A stretch of 64,000 bases of DNA from Stenopsyche tienmushanensis (Eukaryota; Arthropoda; Insecta; Trichoptera; Stenopsychidae). A program made the position numbers and the translations under genes. Positions 33,104-44,824 of this stretch are shown here, in pieces. The stretch covers positions 1 to 64,000 of the forward strand of contig WACJ01000385.1 of assembly GCA_008973525.1 (NCBI GenBank), in the 5' to 3' direction. How positions within the stretch are numbered: position 1 is the first letter of the stretch; each line of letters starts with the position of its first letter. The notes under the pieces were generated by a model. It had not been told where the DNA came from. It ran no database searches and worked only from the letters and a program-made list of their open reading frames with translations.

Positions 33104-33656
33104 TTAACCCCTAAAGGAGTACTATCCCAGGGCCTGAGACCCCCCTCCACTATTCATAAAGACCACTCTTGTACATTGACCTCGGAGACAGGCAGAGACA
33201 GAGAGAGAACGCTACGCAGTTTGGGAGACAGAGACGAATAGCTTCCCGCATACATCGCAAAATTACATAGATCTTTAACCCAAATTTATCGACTAATAAT
33301 GATTTCAATTTCAAGTTTTTTATTTGTTTGCGCAAAGAAATTACCGAATATTGTGTGTTATCGACAGTGTTTATTTATTTAATTGATTCCTGTTCGTCGC
33401 TGCTTGTTAAATGAGTCTTTGTCCGATTATAATTTCCTTCTAAAGCAGGTGCAAATTAATCAATTTCTTATGTATTGTTTATGTAAAAAATAACGTGGTC
33501 TTGTATGCTATCAACAGTGTTTATTTACAATTGACTCTGTCCCGAATTGAAGATTGTCTTTCGCTGATTGGAGTTGACAGAAGGTAATCAGTGTAAAGCG
33601 ATTATGGCATCAACGACTTCATCGATTTTAAATTTGCTCACATCTCAAGATGTTAA
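33104..33656 (+). mobile_element. TTAA (piggyBac-like) MITE, complete reference copy
   Basis: Flanked by TTAA on both sides (33104-33107 and 33653-33656). The element begins CCCCTAAAGGAGTACTATCC and ends tttgctcacatctcaagatg. The inner ends are weak inverted repeats (CCCCTAAAGGAGT against CCTTTTGAGGAGT in sister copies). TTAA target choice is characteristic of piggyBac-type transposases. About 545 bp, no transposase. It contains a run of gaga-gtaacg elements that gives a (GAGACA)-like tract. At least eight other copies lie in the window. Confidence 0.75.
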
Positions 33657-34255
33657 AGAGATAACGGGGGCGAAACTTCAAAAAATATCCTTGCTGCTCA
33701 ACAGACTGAAAATTTTAATGATGATGCATCGAAAAAACGAAATAACTTATGACAGAATTAATTTATTATTAAAATTTTTATTTATTGATTTTTAATAAAT
33801 ATTAGTAATTTATTTGATCTTTGCAAAAGAAAAAGTTCAGAACCCCATGGTATTGAGAATTGAAAGCAATAAATGGCGCGAAAAACGCCCGCTGTTTTAT
33901 CAAATGTCATTCACAACGAATGGCATTTGAATGATATCGTTTCTTGCTCTCCAAGCTAATATTAGTATATAAATGAGCAGTGAAATGTCATCAAATTTAT
34001 CTAATATACTTTTATCACATACATCCAGATGATTTTTGTTATATTTGCGATGTTTTCGTTATCAAAAAGCACCGACAAAACATTAAAAAATAGTCAATAG
34101 ATCAAATCATTGATTACTTGGGTTTCGAAGCTGAAAATTGAGATAAAAGTTTGGGATCGAGTTTTTCATGCCTGCAAGAAGCAATTTGGTCTCGAGGACT
34201 ATATAATATTTTATACAACCAATCATGTAGATTGAGTATATAAATCATGCGATTC
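33657..34255. other. Intergenic DNA with a short hairpin
   Basis: An inverted repeat caaatgtcattc / gaatggcatttg at 33901-33912 and 33918-33929 has a 5-nt loop. Otherwise AT-rich. Confidence 0.4.
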
Positions 34256-34472
34256 CTTATACTCTACATAACTATTTATTCCACACGATCTGGCTGCAGG
34301 AGGGACGACTTCCCGCAGCCAAGGCTAACCGACGACTCTTCCGACTCCCGTCTCTTGCGCGTCACTCCCCAACCGGCAACGGTGCACGCGCAAGAAGCGA
34401 TCGGTCGGTATGTAGGTGAAATATCTCCGCAGGGCCACAAGAGATGGCGCTATTAAAATAACACATTACACC
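34256..34472 (-). repeat. LTR middle fragment
   Basis: It matches the common LTR in reverse from the aataaa region (ctatttattccacacgatct) to caagagatggcgctattaaa. Truncated on both sides. Confidence 0.65.
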
Positions 34473-34724
34473 ATCGCTCTTAGGAATGTTTGATTGCAGT
34501 GGAAACCAGATTGGCGTATTTATCTGAGATGAACAAGATGAAAATTTGAAAACCCGCGTTCAAAGCAATAGCCAATAAACAAATCTTAACGAGTAAGGGA
34601 AGACAAAATAATTAATAAAAATTAAAGAAGGAAAAAATATATACTTAAGCGATATACTTTTTAGGTCAGTGTTACATATATATATCCATGAACACAGACC
34701 CATGGCGTTCGATCGTAAGGCGTT

Positions 34725-34840
34725 CATTCAAAGTGTCAGCAGTCTGAAAAGCGGACCAGTTGGATATACAGACCCTGTGGCCAGTCCCTTCTATTTTAAG
34801 AAAAAAATGCATCATCGAGGCTATATACAATCTTTATGAT
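34725..34840 (+). repeat. Interspersed repeat R5, copy 1
   Basis: ctgaaaagcggaccagttgg and ctgtggccagtcccttctat match, in reverse, 54555-54660 (ccgaaaagcggaccgattga; atggccactccgtccttt). Class unknown. Confidence 0.4.
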
Positions 34841-34977
34841 CGCCAAAGCTGGTAGAAACAGCTAGTACGTATGTAAATTATATATATTTATTATCTAGTT
34901 TAGGGCATGAAAAATAAATTCGGATTTGCAACTGGTTGTGCACTTTTGTGAGCGGGCTGGCACTGTACCGAATAGTG

Positions 34978-35667
34978 CAGTGTTTCTCAACCGGTGCACC
35001 GCGAGCTTATTACAAGTGCACCGCGAAAAAATTGGTAAAAACGAAAAATTCTGCAAAACAGTGAAAACCGAAAAAGTCGTTGGCGAAATTATGAAAGTCA
35101 ACGAAAGAGTTAACGTAATTTGGAATTAGCCAAATCAATTGCGCGTATGTTCACCGTTTAACGTAGACTTTGGGTATTCTACGCCTCGCAGCCGCAGTCT
35201 GTTCAAAGTGGAGTAAATAAACATGCTGTGGAGAAACAATCGTCTTTGAAATTCAGCACCATCACCCTGTGGAATCCTTCTTGTCAACGTTACGGGAGAC
35301 GCGGCAGTCGCAGACCGTCAGAAGCTCTATGAACTCTATGGAGCTCTATGGAGGTAACTGGGACTGGTCGACAGAAGCAACACGAACATAACTGGGCCCC
35401 GGTATTCAGCTGAGAGTTCTCGCCTACGTTACAATGGATACATTTATTACCAAACGAAATCGTGAATCAGACCAAAATATTAATGACACAGGGAGTACAA
35501 GTGAAAGAAGTAGTGACGATATTACTAGACATCATACGTCTCATACAAAAGAAAATGTATCCAGTAAAATCAGAAAAAATAATCGACAATATTCTGAAGA
35601 ATATTTATGTTTCGGTTTTACGTATTTTTACGTATTATATTTTAACTCAAAGTATGAGTATATTTGA
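34978..35667 (+). mobile_element. hAT element 5' part, ZBED-like transposase N-terminus
   Basis: It starts with CAGTGTTTCTCAACCGGTGC, a typical hAT terminal repeat. 456 bp downstream a 77-codon frame (35434-35667) reads MDTFITKRNRESDQN and ends in RQYSEEYLCFGFTYF. This pattern is known from the start of ZBED-type hAT transposases, just before the BED finger. Sequence after about 35600 is unrelated. The interval 35160-35422 includes LTR-like GC-rich sequence ending CTACGTTACA, possibly a later insertion directly before the ATG. The BED finger, DDE core and 3' end are missing. Confidence 0.5.
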
Positions 35668-38600
35668 AAACTTCGGTATTTCGGATTGATATTGCGCTAT
35701 TCGAAAGACTTACCTAAAACAAAGAATTTAAACATCCATTAGACCATATATTTTGTGTGTATATTTTAGATGACAAATTAAATGTTAGCTCAAATTTATC
35801 TTGTAAATCTTATTATCCTTACCTGAGAGCTCTTACTGCATGAATTTTGAAGTCCTGGACACCTTTGGAATTAGGTTCACCAGTTCTTTTGAACCACACT
35901 GTACAATTTTTCACAACGTCCATCTAAACTTAAGACTATTGATTGATCAAGGCTGGTCGATTTCGTAATCAAACAATTGCGGATTGCTTTTATATTAAAC
36001 ACGATTTCATACCTGAAATTAAATATTTGACACATTTTAGTCCAATCATTTAGCCGATGATATATTTTTAAAATGATATATGATGTATTTTCTTTAATCT
36101 AAGGAAAAATTGATGCTTAATGAAGCTTTTAGCTATGAAATGCTAAATGAATCACTTCCGAATATCGTATTTTACATATACATTTGAATGTTAGTCGTAA
36201 CTTCAAAAAAATGATACAAAAATCGGACCTAAATCCTACATCTTAAAATAGACATCTTGATTTTCCAATCCACTATGAGTATTATTTCCGATCTGTGTTC
36301 TTGAAATCTCAATGCAATTGTTCAACATTAAACATTTCGATAATAAGCCTAATAATCGTATTACAATATACTTAAAAACTATGACTACTTGCCTCAATAT
36401 TTTAGCTGCATGACGATCAGGATACAGTCTGGAACATGGATCACATTCCGGAACGGCACTGTATTAAAAAATATCACTTAACATACGCACATGCACATCC
36501 TAACCTGTGAAAATAAAATATAGCTCTGCACCGAATATTGTTGCATAGCATAAACTCGACGCCTAAACTGGACGGACAAATTGAAACGCATTTATGATAA
36601 ACTATTAATATTTATAAGAAAAACTATTTTTTTAAAATCATGGGATTAAATAAGCTGCTGCGATATATTCCCAAAAATATTATTTTTCAAAAAAAATCAC
36701 CATCCTTTTCGTTGCATAAATATATTATTTTTTAATGAATTTCAAATTTGATAAAAATATTTTTGGGGATATATCAAAAGAGCTCATCTCAGAGAGAATC
36801 TCATGCATTCTTTCAATAGTTTTTCATAATAATTTACATTTAGTATTAATACATTTATATTCGTACGCTCAGTTGAGCCGTCGAATTAAGCTAGGCGACA
36901 ATCAGTGCGTGTTCGGTTCTTAGGTTATACGGTTTGGCTTAATCGTCAGAGGGATATATCTTAATAAATAAAGTGCAGTGTTGTTCCAGAATGCGTCCCG
37001 TACTCCAGGATCTATCCTGAACGTCATGCAGCGTCGATACTCAGGCAAGTGTTCTTAGTTTTTTAAGTGTTTTGTACTGCGACTTATAGTAAATTGGAGG
37101 TCCTTGCTGTCTATTTTAAGATGTAGGATTTAAAGCCGATAAATTATGTTTTTTTTAAAGCCACGATAAACTTTTGATTTTATTGTCACAATAGACTCTT
37201 ACATAGAGTGCGGACACCCCTCCCCCCCAACCTATATTTACCACTTAAAGAGAGCAAATATTTTTAATAAAATGCGTATAAATATAAAATTGTTTCTAGG
37301 GAAAAATTAACTAACTAAATATATTTTCAATGTTAAACATTTTTATATAATTTGACATAAAAAGAAAATATGTAAAAAAATGCTAGCTTTGAGTCCACAG
37401 GAAGAATAAGTCTTCCCGCGGCCAAGACAGTTGGTCGACTCTCTTAGATCTCATAGATTTAGTTCTTTCAGATTATTTTCTTTTTCGAAATTTAAAAATG
37501 CTTAAAAAATTAAATGGTTACTTCTAGAATTTAAAGACAAATATGTTATCAGATCATTCATGAGTCGCTATGTTAAATTTTTTTGATTATTACACTGAGA
37601 TCGAAATACTTTATTTTCAGTCCAAGTTTCGAACGGACAAACTTTTGAGAGGTGATAAATATTGTCACACGTTATTTATATATTTGCTTGCGTTATTTCG
37701 TAGTTTTCAATTTGCGAAAGACGCCGGAATGGTCGCAAACTTTCGTATGAAATATGTGAAGAAATAAGCCGAGAGATGCAATTTCATAACGCGAGGCTAA
37801 ATAAATCCATTACGAACAGACGCCTCGATCATGTGTCTTTCGAAGTTCTCTTCGGCGTCTATCTGTTGACCGTTTTCCTATTCTTCCAGTCGGATGCTGG
37901 GAAGACATGTCTTCTGGTTCGATATAAAAATAGCCGAGGATGGCAATCATACGCAGGTGGCGCTGTTCGTCACTAAATGTAAAATGTTCACCAAGTAATA
38001 TTACGCCTTAATGGCGTATAACTTGGAGGCTCCCACACCATCGGAACACTTCCAGGTTATCCGCAAACTTATGAATAAAGTAAAGTACTTAAAAGCCTTC
38101 TTAGGACCGCAGCGTGCAAAGGCTCGGCACACATGCCGCTAAAGCAACTGCTCCCGAAGATTTGTATTTTATTATTATTCAATTTCGCAAATGTAATTTT
38201 AATCTTGGTTCCAGGGGGTGAATTTTCCGATGTGGATACAACCCCAATTGTTGGGTGCTACGGAAAACCTTCATGCATACAAATATATGATCATGGAAGT
38301 TCCCCTAGCACGTACAACAGAATATTATGTCATTTCAATAAAAATAATATCAGAATTTATAAAAAGGATTAATTCCACATCTACCTAATATTTGGGGGGG
38401 GATCAAATATTGACAAAATGGTTTGGTTCCAAAATTCCTATTTTCATTCCCAAATGTTTCTATATAATTCCAAACGTTCGTCCTGTGCCAGATTAAGACT
38501 GATTTCTTGTTACTGAAAAGCAAATATTGAGATAATAACAATCCACAGTTGTGTCCAGGTCCCAGTCTCTCTTCCTAATGGGTCCTGTGGGAAGGAGAAC

Positions 38601-38867
38601 GTAAGGAAGCGGCTCATCGCCATCGGAGTCTCGCAGCTGAGACATCTGCCTGTCATAAATTTTAGATAGACCAATTATCACTTCCACTTTTTAAGCATCT
38701 TTATTTTTTCAAACTACATGACTTTATAATGTGATTTAAAATATAGTTACAGAGTACCCGTTATGCGTTGCGCTTAATACTTATTTGAAAAGAAACGCAG
38801 TAGTACAGTTTATTTATTGCTCCAGGTCACGTGTAGTGCGGGGCTGAAGTGCTAGGACTCCGCATTG
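35668..38867. other. Longest stretch without recognised repeats
   Basis: About 3.2 kb of AT-rich DNA. I found no transposon end, protein motif or tRNA. Open frames of 60-80 codons (for example 37570-37767, 37776-37976 and 38133-38372) lack motifs and sit in different frames. A short ggtggcgctgttcgtcacta lies near 37956. The 38810-38870 border is GC-richer. Confidence 0.4.
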
Positions 38868-39075
38868 CGCGCGCATCCTTCCTCTCCCCATTCCCGCGGC
38901 CCCGCTTCACTTCACCAGATGCTTCACTTCACCAATATGCGCTAACATGGTGCATCTGTTAAACGTTTCGTAAAACAAACTGCGCATACAAACAATGCTT
39001 TTAGTAATTCAAAAATATTTATGGAAGTGCACACAACAACTCCAGCATTGAATTTTCAATTATAGATGGAACACA
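38868..39075 (+). repeat. Interspersed repeat R3, copy 2
   Basis: aatatgcgctaacatggtgc, aaacgtttcgtaaaacaaac and acaaacaatgctttta parallel 27110-27185, then atggaagtgcacacaacaac parallels 27198-27218. Preceded by a CpG-rich segment with a direct repeat of gcttcacttcacca. Confidence 0.5.
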
Positions 39076-39794
39076 ATGTAGATTTAATTTCACAAGAGTT
39101 TCAGTTCAACAGTTGATTTGAGACAACGTTACAAAGAAATATTCATATTTATTCAATTATGATTCTTTGTTTTATTAATGATCCAAAGCGATTTTTTTAA
39201 AAAAATATTGCATTAGCTTATAAAAAACTTTCATACGGCCGTCGTCGATTAGAAACCATTCAGCAATTTAAGCCTTGCGCAATAAAAGGCCGTATATATT
39301 TTGCAGGACCTGTCGATTTCGTTGAATAATTGATTAGAGAAAATTGTGGGTCAGGTCCTTAGGATTTCCCTCGAGTAATTTAGTTACGTGCTGCCCACAG
39401 AAACGTAAAATTTATAGAGGATTATTTATTCAATTATGAAGAAGGATGAGGGTGGTAATTGTTTTCCCCTTATCGATAATGTTTCAGTGTATAAGATATT
39501 TATTATTTTGTTAATATTGATAATTCAAAAAACATTCGATAAGGCGCAATAACGAGCATCGATCAGATGTTGTACCGTCTATATATAGTTATTGTTTATA
39601 AGAAACATTCTTTATTTTAAGCAATGAAAACTGTGGCAATGGATTTCTATTTTTGAGATCTAGCAATCTTCAACGGTTCTATGGACGCTCGATTTTTTTT
39701 TTATAAATTCCATCAATGAGACAAGTCTTAATTGAACCCTTAAAATATATACAGATATTAATAACAATTTTCTAAACTTGAATAATTGTACATA
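39076..39794. other. Intergenic DNA
   Basis: Nothing recognised. Confidence 0.4.
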
Positions 39795-39995
39795 TGAGGA
39801 TTAAATTAAAATCTACAAAGCTGATTTTTTGTCTACAAATAATTTACATTATATATTGTTAAATAAACGTCATCTAATTTCAATATAAGATGGCCGAGTT
39901 TTCGATAGACGTGGTTAAAGTTGTAGCGCGGGAACTTGATTGAAGTATTGAAATATTTATTATAAACAGCTACAACATAGTTTTATCAAAAAATG
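39795..39995 (+). repeat. Interspersed repeat R4, copy 1
   Basis: gacgtggttaaagttgtagc, gcgggaacttgattgaagta and ttataaacagctacaacata each recur in order at 58315-58545. Non-coding, class unknown. A tail region of an unclassified transposon is possible. Confidence 0.5.
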
Positions 39996-40079
39996 TTATA
40001 AACATCGGCAACAACATTATCATGGTAGCCTTTTTTAAAAATGTATTTTCTACATGTTTATAGTCCACATAACTCAAAT

Positions 40080-40152
40080 TTTCTCTCCTGACCGCGCAGT
40101 GTAAGTCAAGCTTGTATATCAATAAACGCAGCATACAATATTCGTATTCACA
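40080..40152 (-). mobile_element. TTAA MITE scrap
   Basis: ccgcgcagtgtaagtcaagc, ttgtatatcaataa and gcatacaatattcg parallel 51034-51100 of the copy at 50932-51244. Immediately followed by a hAT scrap. Confidence 0.45.
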
Positions 40153-40503
40153 GTACATATATGTTTTTCAAATTGTCATATTAACCTTTTCCCGCCGGTG
40201 ATGTATTTACTACACCTCGACTCTAATAATGGGAATATCGATATGAAATATAATAGATACGGGCTTCAGAATTTATGTATTTCTCCGTGATATAATCACG
40301 AATCACATCAATGTATTATAATATGTAAGTATTCATATGCAGCGACGGAAATAAATGATTTGTCGGGAAATCGGGAATTTTGCGGGAGTTTTAGTCCGTA
40401 TTTCAGCAGATAGGAATTTTATCATTCACATTGATGGTATTATACGAAAATGGGGGCGATCATCAACTCGAACTAGCATTTAAATATCTGATGACGATAC
40501 CGT
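40153..40503 (+). mobile_element. hAT fragment, copy 3
   Basis: It matches 5830-6110 and 59770-60122 (ccggtgatgtatttactaca; gggaatatcgatatgaaata; catttaaatatctgatgacg) up to tgatgacgatacc, where it stops. This is just before the PPACVEAERAF codons of the transposase. Both terminal repeats are missing. Confidence 0.7.
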
Positions 40504-40794
40504 TAAGAATTAATAAAAAGAAAATAAGACTACTCAATCAAAGGGATGATTTTTAAGGGATATATTTATGTGACTTATTGTTATTATTATACATTTTATT
40601 TAGTAGCGAGCGTTCCAAGGACCTCAACAAATTGTTATCAGAGGGTGCGGCAGTGAATAGGGTGTTTGGGGTCGAAGCTCTGGTTATACTATGTTTCATT
40701 ATGTTAAGCTTACAGAACGAGATCTAGCGTTATGTTAAAGTATTATTGACTAAAATTGTTTTTTTTTATAATTAGTTCTTGTTTAATTTATTCT
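40504..40794. other. Intergenic DNA
   Basis: Nothing recognised. Confidence 0.4.
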
Positions 40795-40905
40795 AATTGT
40801 TGACAGTATAATATTGCTGCAATTGTTTGACCGGCTTTAATTCAATATAAATTACTCTGGGGGTGTCTCAAATATAGGAGTACCTTTTTCTTTAATTTTC
40901 GTCGC
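40795..40905 (-). mobile_element. mariner catalytic-domain scrap
   Basis: The minus strand reads KKVLLYLRH, a shift, then LKPVKQLQQYYTVNN. This aligns with the KxVLxCIWWD..GVIxYExLKPGQTI..LYCxQLD segment of family B (9030-9150). Heavily decayed. Confidence 0.35.
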
Positions 40906-41284
40906 AGATCGCTGTCGTAGTGCGATTAGCGACGATTCATGGAAAACCCATAAAAATGGCTTATATATTTAATGTGTGTTTATCGTACATGTTCAGCTTA
41001 TTTTTTAAGAAAAGGAATTGATCTATGTTCAGGATTGGAGCAAAGTCACCCAGTTTCCATTGAACACGAATGTCACTTGACATTGAGCGATGGAATTGGA
41101 TATTTGTAACGAGAAGAGTGACTGGGCTCATCGCTCATCTAATCGTTGAAGGGTTTTCAGTACGTGGGTAAAATAAAGAATTTTTCACGTCCCTTTCATA
41201 ATTTGTTTTCGGGTGTGGATTACCCGATACATTGTGGTCGACCGCTTTGTTCACTTTGAGATACAAAAGACGTTAAACATCCAC

Positions 41285-41530
41285 GAGATTGAATAAGGGC
41301 GTGGGGGCAGCGCTGCCTCGGGGATGGGAGCGCCGAGGGCGCAGGCGCGAAGTTGCAGGGCTGGGGGTCCCGCACCCCTCACCAATGACCCACTAAAGCC
41401 ACCGACCTCCCGAAAACCGCTTTGCGTATAAAAAAAATAGCCCGGAGAAATATCTGCCTGGGCGTTCGAGCCAGATCTGCAGTCTTATCTCCGTATTTAA
41501 ATAACCACCCCGAAGAGATACAAGTTTATT
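41285..41530 (+). promoter_or_regulatory. GC-rich segment with TATA box, promoter or LTR end
   Basis: A GC-rich 41290-41420 block is followed by GCGTATAAAAAAAATAG (about 41422), and about 35-60 bases later gagccagatctgcagtctta. A TCAGT initiator-like site lies at about 41543. It could be a host promoter, but the layout (GC-rich U3, TATA, short R, AT-rich end) would also fit an unrecognised LTR. I found no second copy in the window. Confidence 0.25.
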
Positions 41531-42092
41531 CAATTAAAATTTCAGTGCATGCTTCGATTTCATTCATTGGCGCTTACGCTTTGAGTCGGTAAAACGGCGC
41601 TCTGCGAGCCAGCTACTCGTAAGAGCACGCCCTTTCTGTCTAATTAATAATCTTGCACCAATTGAAAATCGATTATTGACTGCATTCAGTTACGAAATGC
41701 GTTATAATTAACACCCAGACAAATCTGTAATTTATCATTGAACTTATGAACGCTGAAAATAATCATATTTAAATAACACCGGCTCCCACACAATGTATGC
41801 CTATTCCATAAACACACGGGGTTATAAATATACGTGGCTTTACTCGCGTAATAGTAAGGAATCTCCACCCACTTCTTCGATTTGTTCGATTCCAGTAAGT
41901 TTTAAAAATTAAATTCTAAGAATTTGATATAAATTATACTATATACATCCCATAATGACCCATTTTTAAAATTGATAATTACAGTAACATATACATACAT
42001 TGTAACTAATTTGTTTTACACGCATATATTTTTAATTTAAGATGAAACCCAAAAGGATGAAGTCTAAAAGGGTTAAATCGTACGATCTCGAA
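41531..42092. other. Intergenic DNA
   Basis: Nothing recognised. Confidence 0.4.
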
Positions 42093-42335
42093 GGCTATGT
42101 GTCAAATTAACAGCGCCATATTCTATGGCGTTGCGGACGCATTACGTCCAAAGATACGACACCGTTTTCGATTTGGTGTCACAAAGAGTCGCTAGATAGC
42201 CTTGGATGCGAGAAGACGTCCTTCGCGCAGTCAGATCACTCGCGTTTAATAAAATGGTCATCTAAGGCGTGAGTCTTTCTATTCAACGCCCATCCATTTC
42301 CATCCGAACAGACCCGCGTGCGAGTTCAGTATGTT
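42093..42335 (+). repeat. LTR fragment, diverged subfamily
   Basis: gtgtcaaattaacagcgcca, a gttgcggacgcattacg segment, tagccttggatgcgagaaga, a poly-A region with taataaaatgg, and acagacccgcgtgcgag follow the LTR order. The 3' terminal TTACA is not kept. Confidence 0.55.
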
Positions 42336-42384
42336 AATTTATGAAAAAATTCTCTTATAGTCTCTTATTCTCTCTAAATCTAAG

Positions 42385-42450
42385 ACGACTCGAGAAATTA
42401 TTTGCATTGGTATCCATGTCCATGACTTTCTGATTAGATCTCATTGATTT
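42385..42450 (-). mobile_element. Possible LINE scrap
   Basis: In reverse it contains agtcatggacatggatacca, similar to the start of the LINE pieces at 1404 and 22155. Too short for certainty. Confidence 0.25.
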
Positions 42451-42631
42451 GATGCCAATGATAAAACTAATTGTCCTAATCAAGTTATTTCGATTCCGAT
42501 GCATCGTTTTATTACAAAATTTATGACAGAACATGTCACACTCGATGTAATATTAGGGCTACCGAACGAAAATTTCGTTTTTTAATATAAAGTCAATTTT
42601 ATATAGGGTATACGATTGCGATTTTTAAGGA

Positions 42632-43146
42632 TTAACCTTTTAGGAGTGAGCAAATTTAAAATCGATTAAGTTGTTGATGCCATAATCGCTTTACATCGAT
42701 TACTTTCTTCAGCTCCTATCAGCGTAAGACAATCTTCAATTTGAGACAGAGTCAATTGTAAATAAACACTGTTGATAGCATACAAGACCACGTCATTTCT
42801 TTACATAAACAATGCACAAAAAATCGATTAATTTGCTCCTGCTTTATTCAAAGATTCGTTCAACATGCAGCGATGAACAGCTAGCAATTAAATAAATAAA
42901 CACTGTCGATAGCACAAAATATTCGGCCATTTCTTTGCGTGAACAACACTTGAAATCGATAAATTTGGGCTAACGATCAATACAATTGTGCGATGTATGC
43001 GGGGAATATCTCCGTCTCTGTCTCCCGAACTGCGCCACGTCCTCTCTCTGTCTCTGTCTGTATCCGAGCTCAATATACAAGAGTGCTCTTTCTGAATAAG
43101 TGGAGGGGGGTCTCAGGCCCTGGGATAGTACTCCTTTAGGGGTTAA
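42632..43146 (-). mobile_element. TTAA (piggyBac-like) MITE, complete
   Basis: TTAA at 42632-42635 and 43143-43146. The left end is CCTTTTAGGAGTGAGCAAAT and the right end is ...ggatagtactcctttagggg. It is colinear with 33104-33656 in reverse, including ttgatgccataatcgcttta and gatgtatgcggggaatatct. Confidence 0.75.
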
Positions 43147-43289
43147 CTGCCGCCGTTATTGTCTTTGTTACGTTCCTGGTAACCATCCTTCGTCCAGTGT
43201 TGCTAGAGTGCGATGTTGGGCCGCTTGTCTGATGGTTGGTTGCGCTGTCATTTTTTTTTTAATAGTCCCTGGTGTTTTGAGTTTTGATA

Positions 43290-43490
43290 ATATTGGAAGC
43301 CAAGCTGTGGGTACGCCTGTGTTGTCGTCTCTTCGGTTGATTGTGCCTAGGATAGTGATGAGAAGTGGCATGAAGATATCTGTTGGTGTTTGTGCTTTTT
43401 CTGAAGACTTTCTGACAGAAAGATCCGTCAAGATTTTTTATAACACATGTATCCAGAAATGGGATTTTGTTGTCTTCTTCTATTTTCTCT
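43290..43490 (-). mobile_element. Penelope-like retroelement RT fragment
   Basis: On the minus strand, one frame reads EEDNKIPFLDTCVIKN, then GSFCQKVFRKSTNTNRYLHA, then TSHHYPRHNQ and a basic stretch before a stop. The combination (I/L)PFLD, YRKxTxTxRYLHxxSHHxP is typical of Penelope-like reverse transcriptases, in the palm/thumb part after the catalytic YxDD block. The catalytic block and the GIY-YIG endonuclease are absent. The other strand has a longer 130-codon open frame (43100-43492), which I regard as antisense shadow. It is bordered at 43146 by a TTAA element. Confidence 0.55.
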
Positions 43491-44574
43491 AAAAAAACTT
43501 AAACACTTTCTTTCATCTTTGTAGTAATTTCAAGATGACATTTTCAGAAACATCTTTCAAAAAATATCGAAAATTCTCCTCCAATTTTAACAATTCTTGA
43601 CACATTTGAGTCCATACAAATTTATTTTCATCACGTAAATGATGCACTTTTCCAATCGAAAATTAAAACACAACTGACCATTAAAAACCCGAAATGTATC
43701 CCCGACTTACGCCCACTTTTTGCCATGGCGAATTATAATGCAAAGTTGAATAAATAGGCATATTTTGTATTCAATATCATTCAGACATGAATTTTATATG
43801 GAAGATTCAGAGCCTACAGTTCTGACACTTCCACAGGATTGACACGTTGATATTAATTATCAACGGTAGGGCCTGGGCCGTCTCCGATGCAATAAAGCGG
43901 CCCTATTAGATGCGAAAGTTTGACTCTTCATCACATGGTAAACGTTGGAGCAAGTTTACCACATGAAAAGTTATTAGTGTGCTCCGAGCTTATCATCACA
44001 TGTCTCTGGGTATTAGCAAGTCGATCCGCAACATCATAATGGACTCACAAAAGAGCATTATGTCGGTGTACAACCATTTTCTAAGTGTATAACCCTTGCC
44101 TCCGTTACAAAGGCATAATGGCATATTTACAATGGGCGGCCTGAATGGATGATCATTAATATTCCGCCGGGGATTGGAGGTGGCCACGACTCTCCATGCA
44201 ATTTCACACAGACTTTTGGATGTGTTTGAACTCTGATCCGGTGCTCCATTCAAGCTTTCATTCATACGATTGTTCTCATTAATATCTCCGGTGGAGAATC
44301 GTATCGGAGTGTAGGGTTCTATGGATGTAAAATACTGTGCTGGGGTGTGGGCGTCGAAAGGTCGCCAAAGCCGGGAGGGGCGAATTTTCTTTATATTGGA
44401 TAAACCTTCGGGGGAAATTTTGTATGCATTAAGTGGAACAAGTGATAAAAATACGTTCAGAGTGATTCTTAAGGTAATTCTATTTTCATGTGTAAAAAAT
44501 ACTTTGAATTAATATTATATGTTTGCCCATTGAGAATTTATATTAATAACAACTCCAAGTTATATATTAGATAC
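43491..44574. other. Intergenic DNA, first part may belong to the Penelope-like element
   Basis: 43491-43700 in reverse gives broken frames with no firm motif (a lysine- and asparagine-rich stretch). From 43700 nothing is recognised. The 43996-44265 open frame has no domain. Confidence 0.35.
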
Positions 44575-44824
44575 AGGATGGGGCAGGGAAACTTCCTTAT
44601 TTGAAACGAGCACTCTAAAGCGACAGTTATTTTAAAAAAAAATGGGGTGGCACAAATTCAAAAGAGCAAAATCTAATATTTTTTCTTATGTAAGTTTATT
44701 TACGATCATGCAGTGAAATATCTTTAAATGTCTTTCTATAACATGGAAAAAAAATTGAACAGATATCTCCTATATTGTTTGTGTTATACATTTTTTAAAC
44801 AGGGTAGTTTCTCTGCCGCATTTT
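44575..44824. mobile_element. 250-bp MITE with GGGGCAGGGAAACTTCC ends
   Basis: The left end aggatggggcagggaaactt is mirrored by the complement of aaaatgcggcagagaaacta at the right (about 17 of 22 matching). AT-rich interior without coding. Target duplication unclear. Superfamily not assigned. Confidence 0.5.

Noticed and set aside
35160..35422. Complete LTR inserted in the hAT
   Set aside because: The right end resembles an LTR, but no matching left end or target duplication was found, so only LTR-like similarity is mentioned.
43100..43492. 130-codon plus-strand open frame
   Set aside because: Its start lies in a TTAA element and the rest is antisense to the Penelope-like RT fragment.
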